From contig CAZJQZ010000001.1 in NCBI GenBank assembly GCA_964548045.1, positions 1 through 64,000 on the forward strand: 64,000 nucleotides of DNA. The letters run 5' to 3'. A model generated the notes under the pieces. That model had not been told where the DNA came from and made no database searches. It worked only from the letters and a program-made list of their open reading frames with translations. The position numbers and the translations under genes are program-made. Of this stretch, positions 25,996 through 34,576 are shown one piece after another. The stretch comes from JBGLNL01 sp964548045 (GTDB lineage: Bacteria > Chloroflexota > Dehalococcoidia > SZUA-161 > SpSt-899). Numbering within the stretch: position 1 is the first letter of the stretch; each line of letters begins with the position of its first letter.

Positions 25996-26795
25996 TTTAT
26001 AATTACCCCCGCATAACCAACCACGCTGCGGTAATCGCCCGTAACATCCCCGCTGGTTTGATATCGAACCAGTTCCGCCTCCTTTGCACCAAGTTTTTTG
26101 GCCGCAGAGATCAGGCAAACCACCGGCCCATATCCACACATCGTTATATTATACTCTTTGATTCGCTTTAACAGTTCGTATTCATCCAAATCAAGAATTG
26201 CCTCGATAGCCTTCATATCCTTTGTTTTGGCAGTATCGTGCGGCTCATAATGGGTCATGTCACTACTGGCCACAATCACTACTCCCCGATTTAAATTCTT
26301 AATAGCTTCAGCAACACTCCTGCCTATCTCTTTATAAATCTCACCACCGGCATTAGCAAGCACAACAGGCACAATCCTAAAATCATCACCTAAATACTGT
26401 AAAAAAGGCAATTGAACCTCAACGGAATGTTCGTATCCGTGCGCTCCCGGGTCCTCTTCAAGATATTCGGATGCAAGCAAAATTCGCTTCCCTAATTCGG
26501 AATCGATCTCCACTTCTCCCAGAGGTGTCTCCCAGGCACCATCGGTCATGATGCTGAAAGGAGCCCCCATTCCCGTATGATTAGGCCCCAGAATCACAAA
26601 AGTGGCCGCGAATTCTATCTTCGAAAACGTCGCCCCGGCCACCGGCCCCGAAAAGGGATACCCGGCATGAGGAGAGATCAGGCCAATCACCTTCTCTCCG
26701 GAAATATCCGGGTCAACCATTCTCTCGATATCAGCCCGAAGCGCGCTGGCTGTCCCCGGATAAAAACGTCCTGCTACCGCCGGCTTTCTGACCAT
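25992..26795 (-). CDS. amrB: MEMO1 family protein (AmmeMemoRadiSam system protein B)
   Basis: The 267-residue protein resembles LigB-type extradiol dioxygenases. It has RKPAVAGRFYPG, SPHAGYPFSGPVAG (His), LGPNHTGMG (His) and SSDMTHYEPHD (Asp, His), which are the equivalents of metal-site residues in MEMO. An AGGAGG site precedes the ATG at 26795; the longer frame to 26867 is rejected. It is flanked by the radical SAM and AMMECR1 genes, so the three probably form one pathway whose reaction is unknown. Confidence 0.93.
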   Translation of the reverse strand: MVRKPAVAGRFYPGTASALRADIERMVDPDISGEKVIGLISPHAGYPFSGPVAGATFSKIEFAATFVILGPNHTGMGAPFSIMTDGAWETPLGEVEIDSELGKRILLASEYLEEDPGAHGYEHSVEVQLPFLQYLGDDFRIVPVVLANAGGEIYKEIGRSVAEAIKNLNRGVVIVASSDMTHYEPHDTAKTKDMKAIEAILDLDEYELLKRIKEYNITMCGYGPVVCLISAAKKLGAKEAELVRYQTSGDVTGDYRSVVGYAGVIIK

Positions 26796-26808
26796 CACAA
26801 CCTCCTCT

Positions 26809-27819
26809 CTACCGTCTGAAATTGAGTTCCGCTCCACAGAATCCGCATTTGGAACCATCGAGAGCAACCATTTTCGTGCGATAGCCCATCCGCTCTACCA
26901 CCACTTTGCCACAGGAATAACAAACTGTGTTTTCGCCCGAATGTCCCGGCACATTGCCTACGTAGATGAAACGCAACCCCTCCTCCGCACCAATCTCACC
27001 GGCAAGTTGCAGAGTTTCCACCGGAGTGGACGGCACATCCATCATCTTGTACATGGGATGAAAGCGGCTGACATGCCAGGGCGTATCCACCCCCAATTCA
27101 CCGGCAACGAACCGGGCAGCATCCCTCAACTCACCGGGATCATCGTTGATGCCTGGAATAACCAGAGTGGTCACTTCCAGAAAAATACCCAGTTGCTTTA
27201 TCTGCTTCAGATTATCCAGAACCGGCTGCAACCTGGCGCCGACGTATTTTTTGTATGTTTCATCACGAAACGCCTTAAGATCAACATTGATCGCATCCAG
27301 ATAGGGATAGAAGGCTTGCAACATCGCCGGACTCATATAGCCATTACTGACGTAGACATTGGCCAGGCCCGCTTCATGAGCCAGCCGGGCAGTCTCATAA
27401 GTGTATTCAAAGAAAACAGTAGGTTCGGTATAGGTATAAGCAATACTCCGGCAACCGGTTTGCTTAGCATCAGCAACGATATCTTCCGGACTGGCTTCTT
27501 TCCCCATGATCATATCCTGCTCACGGGGCATCTGGGAAATATCAAAGTTCTGGCACCAGTCACAGCGGAAGTTACATCCGGGAGTAGCAACGGAATAGGA
27601 AGCAGTACCGGGATAAAAATGGAACAGGGGTTTCTTCTCGATGGGGTCTACATTCCGGGCGATGGTGCGTCCGTAAACGAGCGTGTAGAGCGTCCCGCCA
27701 CGATTTTCGCGAACATGGCAAATTCCCTTTTTCCCATCAGAAATGGCGCAATGGTGCGAACATAACTCACAGCGCACTACGCCATCGGGCAACCTCTCGT
27801 AGAGCATAGCTTCGCGCAT
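26809..27819 (-). CDS. amrS: AmmeMemoRadiSam system radical SAM enzyme
   Basis: This 336-residue radical SAM protein has the cluster motif GCNFRCDWC (Cys82, 86, 89), an N-terminal Cys-rich CELCSHHC...GICHVREN segment, and a C-terminal CYSCGK...GSKCGFCGA zinc- or cluster-type motif. It resembles pyruvate formate-lyase activating enzymes but belongs to the AmmeMemoRadiSam group. ATG at 27819 has GGGAG nine bases upstream and fits homologues (MREAMLYERL). An in-frame ATG at 27861 lacks a site. It is followed by the Memo gene after 13 bases. Confidence 0.92.
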   Translation of the reverse strand: MREAMLYERLPDGVVRCELCSHHCAISDGKKGICHVRENRGGTLYTLVYGRTIARNVDPIEKKPLFHFYPGTASYSVATPGCNFRCDWCQNFDISQMPREQDMIMGKEASPEDIVADAKQTGCRSIAYTYTEPTVFFEYTYETARLAHEAGLANVYVSNGYMSPAMLQAFYPYLDAINVDLKAFRDETYKKYVGARLQPVLDNLKQIKQLGIFLEVTTLVIPGINDDPGELRDAARFVAGELGVDTPWHVSRFHPMYKMMDVPSTPVETLQLAGEIGAEEGLRFIYVGNVPGHSGENTVCYSCGKVVVERMGYRTKMVALDGSKCGFCGAELNFRR

Positions 27820-27885
27820 GTGAGCTTTCTCCCACCGGGCAGATTCAGGGGCGGCACTCATCCAAAGTTATATCAGCAAATCCGG

Positions 27886-29028
27886 TTATGTCTTGCCCTG
27901 AGCCATTTGCAATTGTTTCCCCTCGGTCTTGATGGACGGGGCAACAATCATCTCGATCTGACGATATTCCTGAAGGTCGTGGGCACCGCAGACCCCCATG
28001 CTGGTTCGTAGAGCGCCAACCAGATTCTGTGTGCCATTGGTGACCCTGGCAGGACCTAACAGAGTCTGCTCCAAAGAGCAAGTCTGTTGCACCTTCACCC
28101 GAACACCCCTGGGCAACCCCGCATGGGGAGTTGCCATCCCCCAGTGGCTTCCTCTTCCGGGAGCCTCGTTGGTCTGCACCATGATCGATCCCAGCATTAC
28201 AGCATCAGCGCCACAGGCAAATGATTTACAGACATCTCCGCCAGCACGAATGCCTCCGTCGGTAATTATGGGAACATAATTGCCGGTATCACGGAAATAA
28301 TCGTCTCTGGCAGCGGCACAGTCCATCGTTGCTGTTGCCTGAGGGACTCCCACACCCAGGACCTCCCTTGAAGTACAGGCTGCCCCCGGGCCTATTCCGA
28401 TCAGTAATGCACTTATGCCGGTCTCCATCAATGCGCGGGCCGCACTGTATGTAACACAGTTACCAACTATGATAGGAACCGAAACCCACTCACGAAGCTC
28501 GGAGAAAACGAGTCCTCGTTCACTTTTGGAAATATGCCTGGCGCTGGTAACGGTTGCCTGAACTACCAGAACATCCATTCCTGCTTCTTCAGCAATCGGA
28601 TACAAACTTTTGGTGAGCGCAGGAGTCAAAGATACAGCAGCAACTCCTCCGCCATCCTTGATCGCCCTGATTCGATCTCCCACCAAATTTTCCTTGATCG
28701 GTTCAGAATAGAGTTTTTGCATCAAAGGAGTAACTTCATCATCGGAAGCAGCAGCTATTGCGGCCAAATGCTCATCTGCGTTCTCATAGCGGGTCTGTAA
28801 ACCTTCGAGATTAAGGATTGCAAGTCCGCCTAATTTACTCATCTTGATGGCGAAATTGACATCCACCACAGCATCCATAGCGGATGCCAGAATGGGGATA
28901 TCAAAATGCAGATCACCCAGAGTAAACCCGATATCAGTCTGATCGGGATTTACAGTAACATTCCCAGGAACAAGGGCTACATCCTCGAATCCGTAGGCAT
29001 GGCGCAATGTTCGACGTTCCTGGCTCAA
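27886..29028 (-). CDS. GuaB3-type IMP dehydrogenase family protein
   Basis: The 380-residue TIM-barrel protein has the catalytic Cys218 in GIGPGAACTSR, IITDGGIRAGGD and a phosphate-binding GADAVMLGS. It lacks the CBS pair of GuaB, which matches the GuaB3 / IMPDH-related group. That group has been assigned GMP reductase or IMP dehydrogenase activity; substrate direction cannot be read here. It starts with TTG (29028) after an AGAGGTG site. It lies between UPF0280 and the radical SAM gene on the same strand. Confidence 0.88.
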   Translation of the reverse strand: MSQERRTLRHAYGFEDVALVPGNVTVNPDQTDIGFTLGDLHFDIPILASAMDAVVDVNFAIKMSKLGGLAILNLEGLQTRYENADEHLAAIAAASDDEVTPLMQKLYSEPIKENLVGDRIRAIKDGGGVAAVSLTPALTKSLYPIAEEAGMDVLVVQATVTSARHISKSERGLVFSELREWVSVPIIVGNCVTYSAARALMETGISALLIGIGPGAACTSREVLGVGVPQATATMDCAAARDDYFRDTGNYVPIITDGGIRAGGDVCKSFACGADAVMLGSIMVQTNEAPGRGSHWGMATPHAGLPRGVRVKVQQTCSLEQTLLGPARVTNGTQNLVGALRTSMGVCGAHDLQEYRQIEMIVAPSIKTEGKQLQMAQGKT

Positions 29029-29101
29029 AATACACCTCTTTCTCTTTTATTATCTATGATTATAGGGGACTATAACAAAGCCTGCAATCCAAGTCAATCC
29101 G

Positions 29102-29827
29102 CTATTCAACCGGAGTAAGCCTGACATCACCCCACACGCCCATTTTATCGCCTTTGATAATCACCACTCCTTTCACATGGTCGACCCGTCGAACGAACTC
29201 AATCCCCTTTTCGATATCCTCAACTCTATCCACCAGATTGCCGACAGCAGTTGCCACAGTATCCGCGAGAGCAGCCGAAGAAGCAATCACGATAACGGCA
29301 TCAGCTTTGCCCAAACTGAGAGAATGCCCCACTGTACCTGATGAAGTGCAAATTCCCAGCGGTGTTTCTTTCGGTTCTATCTCAAGCGCAATTTTACCAG
29401 TAAGCGGAGAAACCCCGGCATAGATGCCAACCAGCCGTTTTTTGCCGGTTTTCAGGAATATGTCCCCACCATTTTCAACGATCACTTCCGTTGAAAAAAC
29501 GAGGAGTTCTTTGCCGACTGCTTCTGCGATGGCACCAGCCACCGCTGCCATCGGGCCAAGTGAAACCGCTTCAGCAGCCCGGGACATCTCCTTCACAATC
29601 AAAGGGGCATCATTTTGAACAGGGAACGGTTGCAGGGTGGTGCGGAACGCCGGATACCGCTCAATATATCTTTCAATGGCATCCCGGTACTTCTCGACCG
29701 CTTTGAGCGCCTTCCGACTCAGATTTCTGCGGGCACGGATGCGCAGATCGGTTTCCCTGACAGCCACATCAAAGGAAACAAGGTCAGTATCCTTGACCCA
29801 GTGACGATAAGTTCTCGGCTGATACAT
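29102..29827 (-). CDS. UPF0280/COG2122 (ApbE-like) protein of homocysteine biosynthesis
   Basis: The 241-residue protein starts MYQPRTYRHWV, as the family does. It has an ApbE-like core (GPMAAVAGAIAEAVG, IVENGGDIFLK, GICTSSGTVGHSLSLGKADAV). COG2122 proteins were linked genetically to sulfide-dependent homocysteine synthesis in Methanosarcina together with the DUF39 and NIL-ferredoxin proteins, and all three are encoded here in one run. The start at 29827 is chosen by homology; the region upstream has only a weak site. Confidence 0.9.
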   Translation of the reverse strand: MYQPRTYRHWVKDTDLVSFDVAVRETDLRIRARRNLSRKALKAVEKYRDAIERYIERYPAFRTTLQPFPVQNDAPLIVKEMSRAAEAVSLGPMAAVAGAIAEAVGKELLVFSTEVIVENGGDIFLKTGKKRLVGIYAGVSPLTGKIALEIEPKETPLGICTSSGTVGHSLSLGKADAVIVIASSAALADTVATAVGNLVDRVEDIEKGIEFVRRVDHVKGVVIIKGDKMGVWGDVRLTPVE

Positions 29828-29903
29828 GGCGGATTTACCCCGCTGTAAGACAGAAGACGGCAGAGGATTCAGTTGACAGGTGAATATCGGCAAGGCCTAC
29901 AAT

Positions 29904-30314
29904 CTAAAACCGTATCTCCATCGCCCGTGGCGGACAGGCAGGCACACAGATACCGCAGGCCAGGCATTTGTCCTCATTGAAATCCACCCGCCTGGTTTCA
30001 GGATCAATCGTGAGCGCACCCGCAGGACAAATCGTCACACACGCCCCACAATGTGTACACCTTGCTTCATTGCGGGTCACATCCTGACTTAATGGCTGGA
30101 TTTGCACACCCGTTTCCGTCAGATATGCTGTGCCTTTGCTATAGTCTTTGGCCTTACCGCTCAACTCCACCACCAACAGCCCTTCCTCTTTCGGCGTGAC
30201 GGATGCCTTCAGGATGTTGAAATCGATATTGAACTCCCTGGCCAGCCGACACAAAATCGGCTGGTCCACCAGAGAGCGGGGAAAATGCAAAACTATTCTC
30301 TTGGTTACCGGCAC
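29904..30314 (-). CDS. NIL-domain 4Fe-4S ferredoxin of homocysteine biosynthesis
   Basis: The 136-residue protein has an N-terminal NIL domain (about 1-75; RIVLHFPRSLVDQPILCRLAREF). A two-cluster ferredoxin follows, with two CxxCxxCxxxCP motifs (CTHCGACVTICP and CLACGICVPACP). In the DUF39 homocysteine pathway such a protein is thought to supply electrons or sulfur transfer to the synthase. It lies 48 bases after the NifU-like gene. Confidence 0.93.
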   Translation of the reverse strand: MPVTKRIVLHFPRSLVDQPILCRLAREFNIDFNILKASVTPKEEGLLVVELSGKAKDYSKGTAYLTETGVQIQPLSQDVTRNEARCTHCGACVTICPAGALTIDPETRRVDFNEDKCLACGICVPACPPRAMEIRF

Positions 30315-30362
30315 ACTAATACCTCTTTAACTCTGATTCCTCAAAAACAATCCGAAGTTGAA

Positions 30363-30581
30363 CTATACAGAGACTACTTCCTTGACTTCAGGTATACTCT
30401 CCTTCAGCACCCTCTCGATCCCCATCTTCAGTGTCATTGTGGACATTGGGCAGCCGTCGCAAGCGCCGGTGAGTTTCAAGCTGACCACACCATCGACAAC
30501 ACTGATCAAATCAACTCCTCCGCCATCCGCCTGCAGAGCAGGTCTTATTTCGTTCAACACTTTCTCAACTTGCTCTTTCAT
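30363..30581 (-). CDS. NifU C-terminal domain (Nfu-type) iron-sulfur carrier
   Basis: The 72-residue protein consists only of the NifU C-terminal domain, with the cluster-binding Cys41 and Cys44 in LTGACDGCPMST. Such proteins carry and deliver Fe-S clusters. GGAGG precedes the ATG, and the gene starts four bases after the DUF39 stop. Its place between the synthase and the ferredoxin suggests it matures their clusters (inference). Confidence 0.93.
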   Translation of the reverse strand: MKEQVEKVLNEIRPALQADGGGVDLISVVDGVVSLKLTGACDGCPMSTMTLKMGIERVLKESIPEVKEVVSV

Positions 30582-30584
30582 GGT

Positions 30585-31802
30585 TCAACCTCCATTTTGT
30601 TCGATGGGCCTTTCTTTAAGTGATTTGAACTCTATTCCCGCTTCAACACCCGGCACCGGAGCCACCGGCTCAGTAAGCAGGAATTCTCCTTTTTGAATCC
30701 ACTCCTTTAAAGTGTTGGCTATCTCCATTGCCTTGTAGTAGCTCGAAAGGGAAGCGGTGGGAGTTTCTTTACCGGATATCTGTATTTTGCCACTTTTCAG
30801 TTCGGCATAGCTCACTTCGCCCAGTATATCCGGTTTGCACTGCGGAAATGACTCCGAATAATCCACTATAGGAGCAAGAATTTCCTCATCTTTCACCGCC
30901 GCATAACTCAATGTCTCCTCGGAAAGGATCGGAATAGGAACCCCGATTCCTACAGTCAGGGTAGCACCATAGCCAAGCATACTGGTACCTACCAGCCAGC
31001 CCGGCTTCATTTGCTTGAGATTACCAATCACCGCAATCGTTCCGGCAGGCCTCGTGGGCACTCCGTTTTCACCTCTGGGAACATCGGGGTGATGCTGGGT
31101 GCCATGCCAGGCAACATAACCTACCCCGCCACCAAGGAATATCTTCGTTCCAATTCCGATGGTCTTGTAGTGTGGATCATTGAGCAACGGCGAAAGCTGT
31201 CCGGAAGTGGAGTAATTGGCATTGGCGCAATTCGGCTTGAGCACTCCCATATAGGTATAAATTGTCTTGTCCGAGAGGTTTACAGCCACGTTGTAATTCT
31301 GATAGGCATTACGCATATTGAAAAGGGTGGCTTCATTCATATCCTCGAGGCGAACAAGGGTCTCGATCTTCTTCCGGGGATAACAGTCTGTGCCATAGGC
31401 AGCCACCGCCAGCCTGACATCGTTGCCTGCCAGCAAGTCCTCGATGACATGGCCGCCCCCGTAATCGAAATGGCCGGGGGGAACCTTGTTACGGGGATCA
31501 TCATCGGGAAGAGCAGTTGCCCCGAGGAAAACATCCACTGCAGCAATCCCGGTGTAAACGGGCACATCGTTCAAGGTAGCTCTACTGCCACCGATCTTTA
31601 TGCGCGGAGCTGTGTGTCCCAGATTTAAGAAAGCCCCCGAGGAACACATCGGCCCGAACGTTCCGGTGGTCACCACATCGATTTCTTTGGCCGCTTTCTC
31701 AACACCCTTTTCCTCGACAATGCCAATGACCTCCTCGGCATTCACCACCACTGCCTGGCCTTTGTGGATTTTCTCGTTGATTTCATTAATCGTTTTGTTC
31801 AT
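30585..31802 (-). CDS. DUF39/COG1900 homocysteine synthase
   Basis: The 405-residue protein belongs to the COG1900 family, shown in Methanosarcina to be needed for making homocysteine from aspartate semialdehyde and sulfide. Conserved cysteines are Cys53 (TGTFGPMCSSGAF) and Cys140 (AAYGTDCYP). Glycine-rich segments GGGHVIEDLLAG and GTKIFLGGGVGYVAWHG are also typical. The C-terminal CBS pair of some archaeal members is absent. It is first in the operon with NifU, NIL-ferredoxin and UPF0280. No ribosome binding site is seen, and the promoter lies so close that the mRNA should be nearly leaderless. Confidence 0.92.
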   Translation of the reverse strand: MNKTINEINEKIHKGQAVVVNAEEVIGIVEEKGVEKAAKEIDVVTTGTFGPMCSSGAFLNLGHTAPRIKIGGSRATLNDVPVYTGIAAVDVFLGATALPDDDPRNKVPPGHFDYGGGHVIEDLLAGNDVRLAVAAYGTDCYPRKKIETLVRLEDMNEATLFNMRNAYQNYNVAVNLSDKTIYTYMGVLKPNCANANYSTSGQLSPLLNDPHYKTIGIGTKIFLGGGVGYVAWHGTQHHPDVPRGENGVPTRPAGTIAVIGNLKQMKPGWLVGTSMLGYGATLTVGIGVPIPILSEETLSYAAVKDEEILAPIVDYSESFPQCKPDILGEVSYAELKSGKIQISGKETPTASLSSYYKAMEIANTLKEWIQKGEFLLTEPVAPVPGVEAGIEFKSLKERPIEQNGG

Positions 31803-31816
31803 GGACGCAAACCCTA

Positions 31817-31845
31817 CTTATACTATCAATTCCAGTATATGTCAA
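31817..31845 (-). promoter_or_regulatory. Promoter of the homocysteine operon
   Basis: On the minus strand TTGACA (31840-31845) and TATAAG (31817-31822) are 17 bases apart. The expected start of transcription is about eight bases before the ATG at 31802. Confidence 0.7.
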
Positions 31846-31884
31846 TGAATATGGTTTTGTAAAATGGCAAGAGATGTTTTAGGT

Positions 31885-34446
31885 TCACGATCGCGCTTTC
31901 TTCTGAAGCTCATAAAGCCGGGTAATGGCTTCCAGAGGGGTCATGGAATCGATTTCCATGTTTTGCAGTTCCTCCACCACCGGAGGAGTCGAACCGAAAA
32001 GCGGAATCTGTGATGAGGCGGGTATTTCCTTTTTTCGTTGACGGTGTTTTCCCTTCTCACCGGTTCCGTTTTCCAACCCTTCCAGAATCTCCTCAGCGCG
32101 GTGAACCACCGACCGGGGCAATCCGGCCAGTTGAGCCACATGAATACCATAACTTCGATCGGCTCCGCCGGGAACGATTTTGCGCAGAAAAACGACTTTG
32201 CCTCCCTCTTCCGTCACCGCCACGTTACAGTTCTCTACTCTCGGCAGCAGGCCGGCCAGTTCCACCAGTTCATGATAGTGGGTAGCAAACAGCGTTTTGG
32301 CGCCAAGCTGCGGATTGTTGTGAATGTACTCAGCCACCGCATGTGCAATTGAAAGTCCGTCGTAAGTGCTCGTTCCCCGGCCAATCTCATCAAGAATAAT
32401 GAGCGATTTCGGGGTGGCGTTATTCAGGATGTTGGCCGTCTCGGTCATCTCAATCATGAAGGTAGAACGACCGGTGGCCAGGTCATCCATCAATCCCACC
32501 CTCGTGAAAATGCGGTCCACTAATCCAATGGTTGCCGATTCGGCGGGCACGAACGATCCGATCTGGGCCATCAACACGATGAGTGCCACCTGCCGCAAAT
32601 AGGTCGATTTCCCGGCCATGTTGGGCCCGGTCAAAATAATAACCTGAGATTCACCATTGGAAAGATAAGTTTCGTTGGGCACAAATCCGCCTTCGGTCAG
32701 AACCTGTTCAACCACCGGATGGCGCCCGCCGGTTATCCGAATTGAATCATCGGTAGTCAACTCCGGCCTAACATAGCTGTAGCGAACCGCCACCTCAGCA
32801 AAGGCAGCCAAGATATCGATCCGGGCAATGGCTTGAGCAGTCATCAGTATTCGCTCACCCCATCCGCTAATCTGCTGGCACACCTGCCGAAACAGCGTGT
32901 TCTCCAATTCCGAGATACGCTCATCGGCATTGAGAATCAGTGATTCGTACTCTTTCAACTCCGGAGTGAAAAAACGCTCCGCTCCGACAAGTGTCTGCTT
33001 GCGGATGAAATCTTCGGGGACCTTGTCTAAATGCGCGCTGGTAACCTCGATATAGTATCCGAAGACCTTGTTGTACCCAACTTTGAGCGATTTGATCCCG
33101 GTCCGCTCTTTTTCCCTGCTTTCCAAGTCTGCCAGATACTGTTTGGCATTTCGTGAGGCCGATCGAATCTGGTCCAGTTCCGGCGAGAACCCCGGTTTGA
33201 TCAGTTCACCGTAAGCGGATGCTTCATCAACGATAGCCTGCGAGATCAAATCCACTACTTGTGGACATGGCTTCAATTCAGCAGAAAGCCATCCAAGAGG
33301 GGATGATTCATCATCTATCACCGCTTTTATCTGCGGAACCGCCTCAAGTCCGTGACGCAGGGAGACAATCTCCCGGGCGATGGCAATTCCTGATCTCACC
33401 CGATTGATCAGCCGTTCCATATCGGCCAGCTTGCTCAAGCTGTTGATGAGATCGATTCTGCGGGCAGTGTTCTCCACCAGCCAAGCCACCGCTTCCTGCC
33501 GTCGGTTAATGGAATCGATATCGAGCAGGGGCTGGCCAAGCCATTTTTTAATCAGCCGCCCGCCCATCGGGGTTTTGGTGAGGTCGATCACCCAGAGTAA
33601 CGAACTTGAGCCGGTTCCCATATGTCCCGAGCGAAACAGTTCCAGGTTGCGACGGGTCTGGGTATCGAGAACCATAAAGGCTTCGACAGAATAGGTGGAA
33701 AGCTTCGGCAATTGACCCAGCGCTCCTTTTTGAGTCTCTTCGAGATAGTGGATTATCGCCCCGGCCGCCCTGATAGCCAGCGGCAAACCGGCACAACCGT
33801 AACCTTCCAGTGAAGCCACTCCGAAGTGTTCGGTCAGTTTCCGCTGCGCGGTCTCCTCTGCAAACCAGCGATCATCCAGTGTGGTAGGAGGCAGAGGTAA
33901 CTGAGATAAATCATGTTCTTTTGGAACGAGTATCTCTGAAGGGTTCAATCGCTCAAGCTCGGCGACGGCACGATCGGCACTGATCTGGGTAGTGGCGAAT
34001 TCGCTTGTGGTTATGTCAACATAAGCAATGCCTGCTTTTTCGCCATCGGAAACCACCGCAGCCAGGTAGTTGTTGGAAGTGCTCTCCAGCAGATTCGTTT
34101 CAACAACGGTTCCCGGAGTGACGACTCGAACCACATCCCGTTCTACCAGCCCCTTGCTGGTTTTGGGGTCGCCGGTCTGCTCGCAAATGGCGACTTTGTG
34201 CCCGGCGGTGATCAGTTTGGCCAAGTACCCTTCGAGAGCATGGTGGGGAATTCCGGCCATGGGGAACCGCTGCCCCTTGCCCATAGAACGTGAGGTAAGC
34301 ACGATCTGCAATTCACGGGCCACTATCTCGGCATCGTCTTCGAACGTCTCGTAAAAATCGCCGAGTCGGAAGAAAACGATAGTCTCAGGATATTGCTCTT
34401 TAATCCTGAGATACTGGCGTCGGATGGGAGTCAAACCTTTGGTCAT
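31885..34446 (-). CDS. mutS: DNA mismatch repair protein MutS
   Basis: The 853-residue protein recognises DNA mismatches as a dimeric ATPase. The mismatch-binding FYETFEDDAEI motif (Phe-x-Glu) is in domain I. The Walker A segment TGPNMAGKSTYLRQ, Walker B LIILDEIGRGTSTYDG and signature FATHYHELVELA are all intact. Length matches MutS1. The start codon has no ribosome binding site; a promoter ends nine bases upstream, implying a leaderless mRNA. No mutL gene is next to it in this window. Confidence 0.97.
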   Translation of the reverse strand: MTKGLTPIRRQYLRIKEQYPETIVFFRLGDFYETFEDDAEIVARELQIVLTSRSMGKGQRFPMAGIPHHALEGYLAKLITAGHKVAICEQTGDPKTSKGLVERDVVRVVTPGTVVETNLLESTSNNYLAAVVSDGEKAGIAYVDITTSEFATTQISADRAVAELERLNPSEILVPKEHDLSQLPLPPTTLDDRWFAEETAQRKLTEHFGVASLEGYGCAGLPLAIRAAGAIIHYLEETQKGALGQLPKLSTYSVEAFMVLDTQTRRNLELFRSGHMGTGSSSLLWVIDLTKTPMGGRLIKKWLGQPLLDIDSINRRQEAVAWLVENTARRIDLINSLSKLADMERLINRVRSGIAIAREIVSLRHGLEAVPQIKAVIDDESSPLGWLSAELKPCPQVVDLISQAIVDEASAYGELIKPGFSPELDQIRSASRNAKQYLADLESREKERTGIKSLKVGYNKVFGYYIEVTSAHLDKVPEDFIRKQTLVGAERFFTPELKEYESLILNADERISELENTLFRQVCQQISGWGERILMTAQAIARIDILAAFAEVAVRYSYVRPELTTDDSIRITGGRHPVVEQVLTEGGFVPNETYLSNGESQVIILTGPNMAGKSTYLRQVALIVLMAQIGSFVPAESATIGLVDRIFTRVGLMDDLATGRSTFMIEMTETANILNNATPKSLIILDEIGRGTSTYDGLSIAHAVAEYIHNNPQLGAKTLFATHYHELVELAGLLPRVENCNVAVTEEGGKVVFLRKIVPGGADRSYGIHVAQLAGLPRSVVHRAEEILEGLENGTGEKGKHRQRKKEIPASSQIPLFGSTPPVVEELQNMEIDSMTPLEAITRLYELQKKARS

Positions 34447-34454
34447 CGAGGCTT

Positions 34455-34483
34455 ATTTTACTAAACTCGGGAGGGGAATCCAA
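34455..34483 (-). promoter_or_regulatory. Promoter of mutS
   Basis: On the minus strand TTGGAT (34478-34483) and TAAAAT (34455-34460) are 17 bases apart. Only eight bases separate the -10 box from the mutS ATG. Confidence 0.55.
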
Positions 34484-34490
34484 GACAACG

Positions 34491-34518
34491 AAAGGGGCGC
34501 GATGAATCGCGCCCCTTT
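34491..34518 (-). terminator. Terminator-like hairpin between rpoC and mutS
   Basis: Thirteen-base perfect arms (34491-34503 with 34506-34518) close a two-base loop, about 59 bases after the rpoC stop. The downstream T content on the minus strand is weak (TTTCGTTGTCTT), so strength is uncertain. Confidence 0.6.
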
Positions 34519-34576
34519 AAAAACCAGTGAATTCAGGCCTTTTTGCCTGTTTGTCAGAATTAACTCTTCCCTGTTA

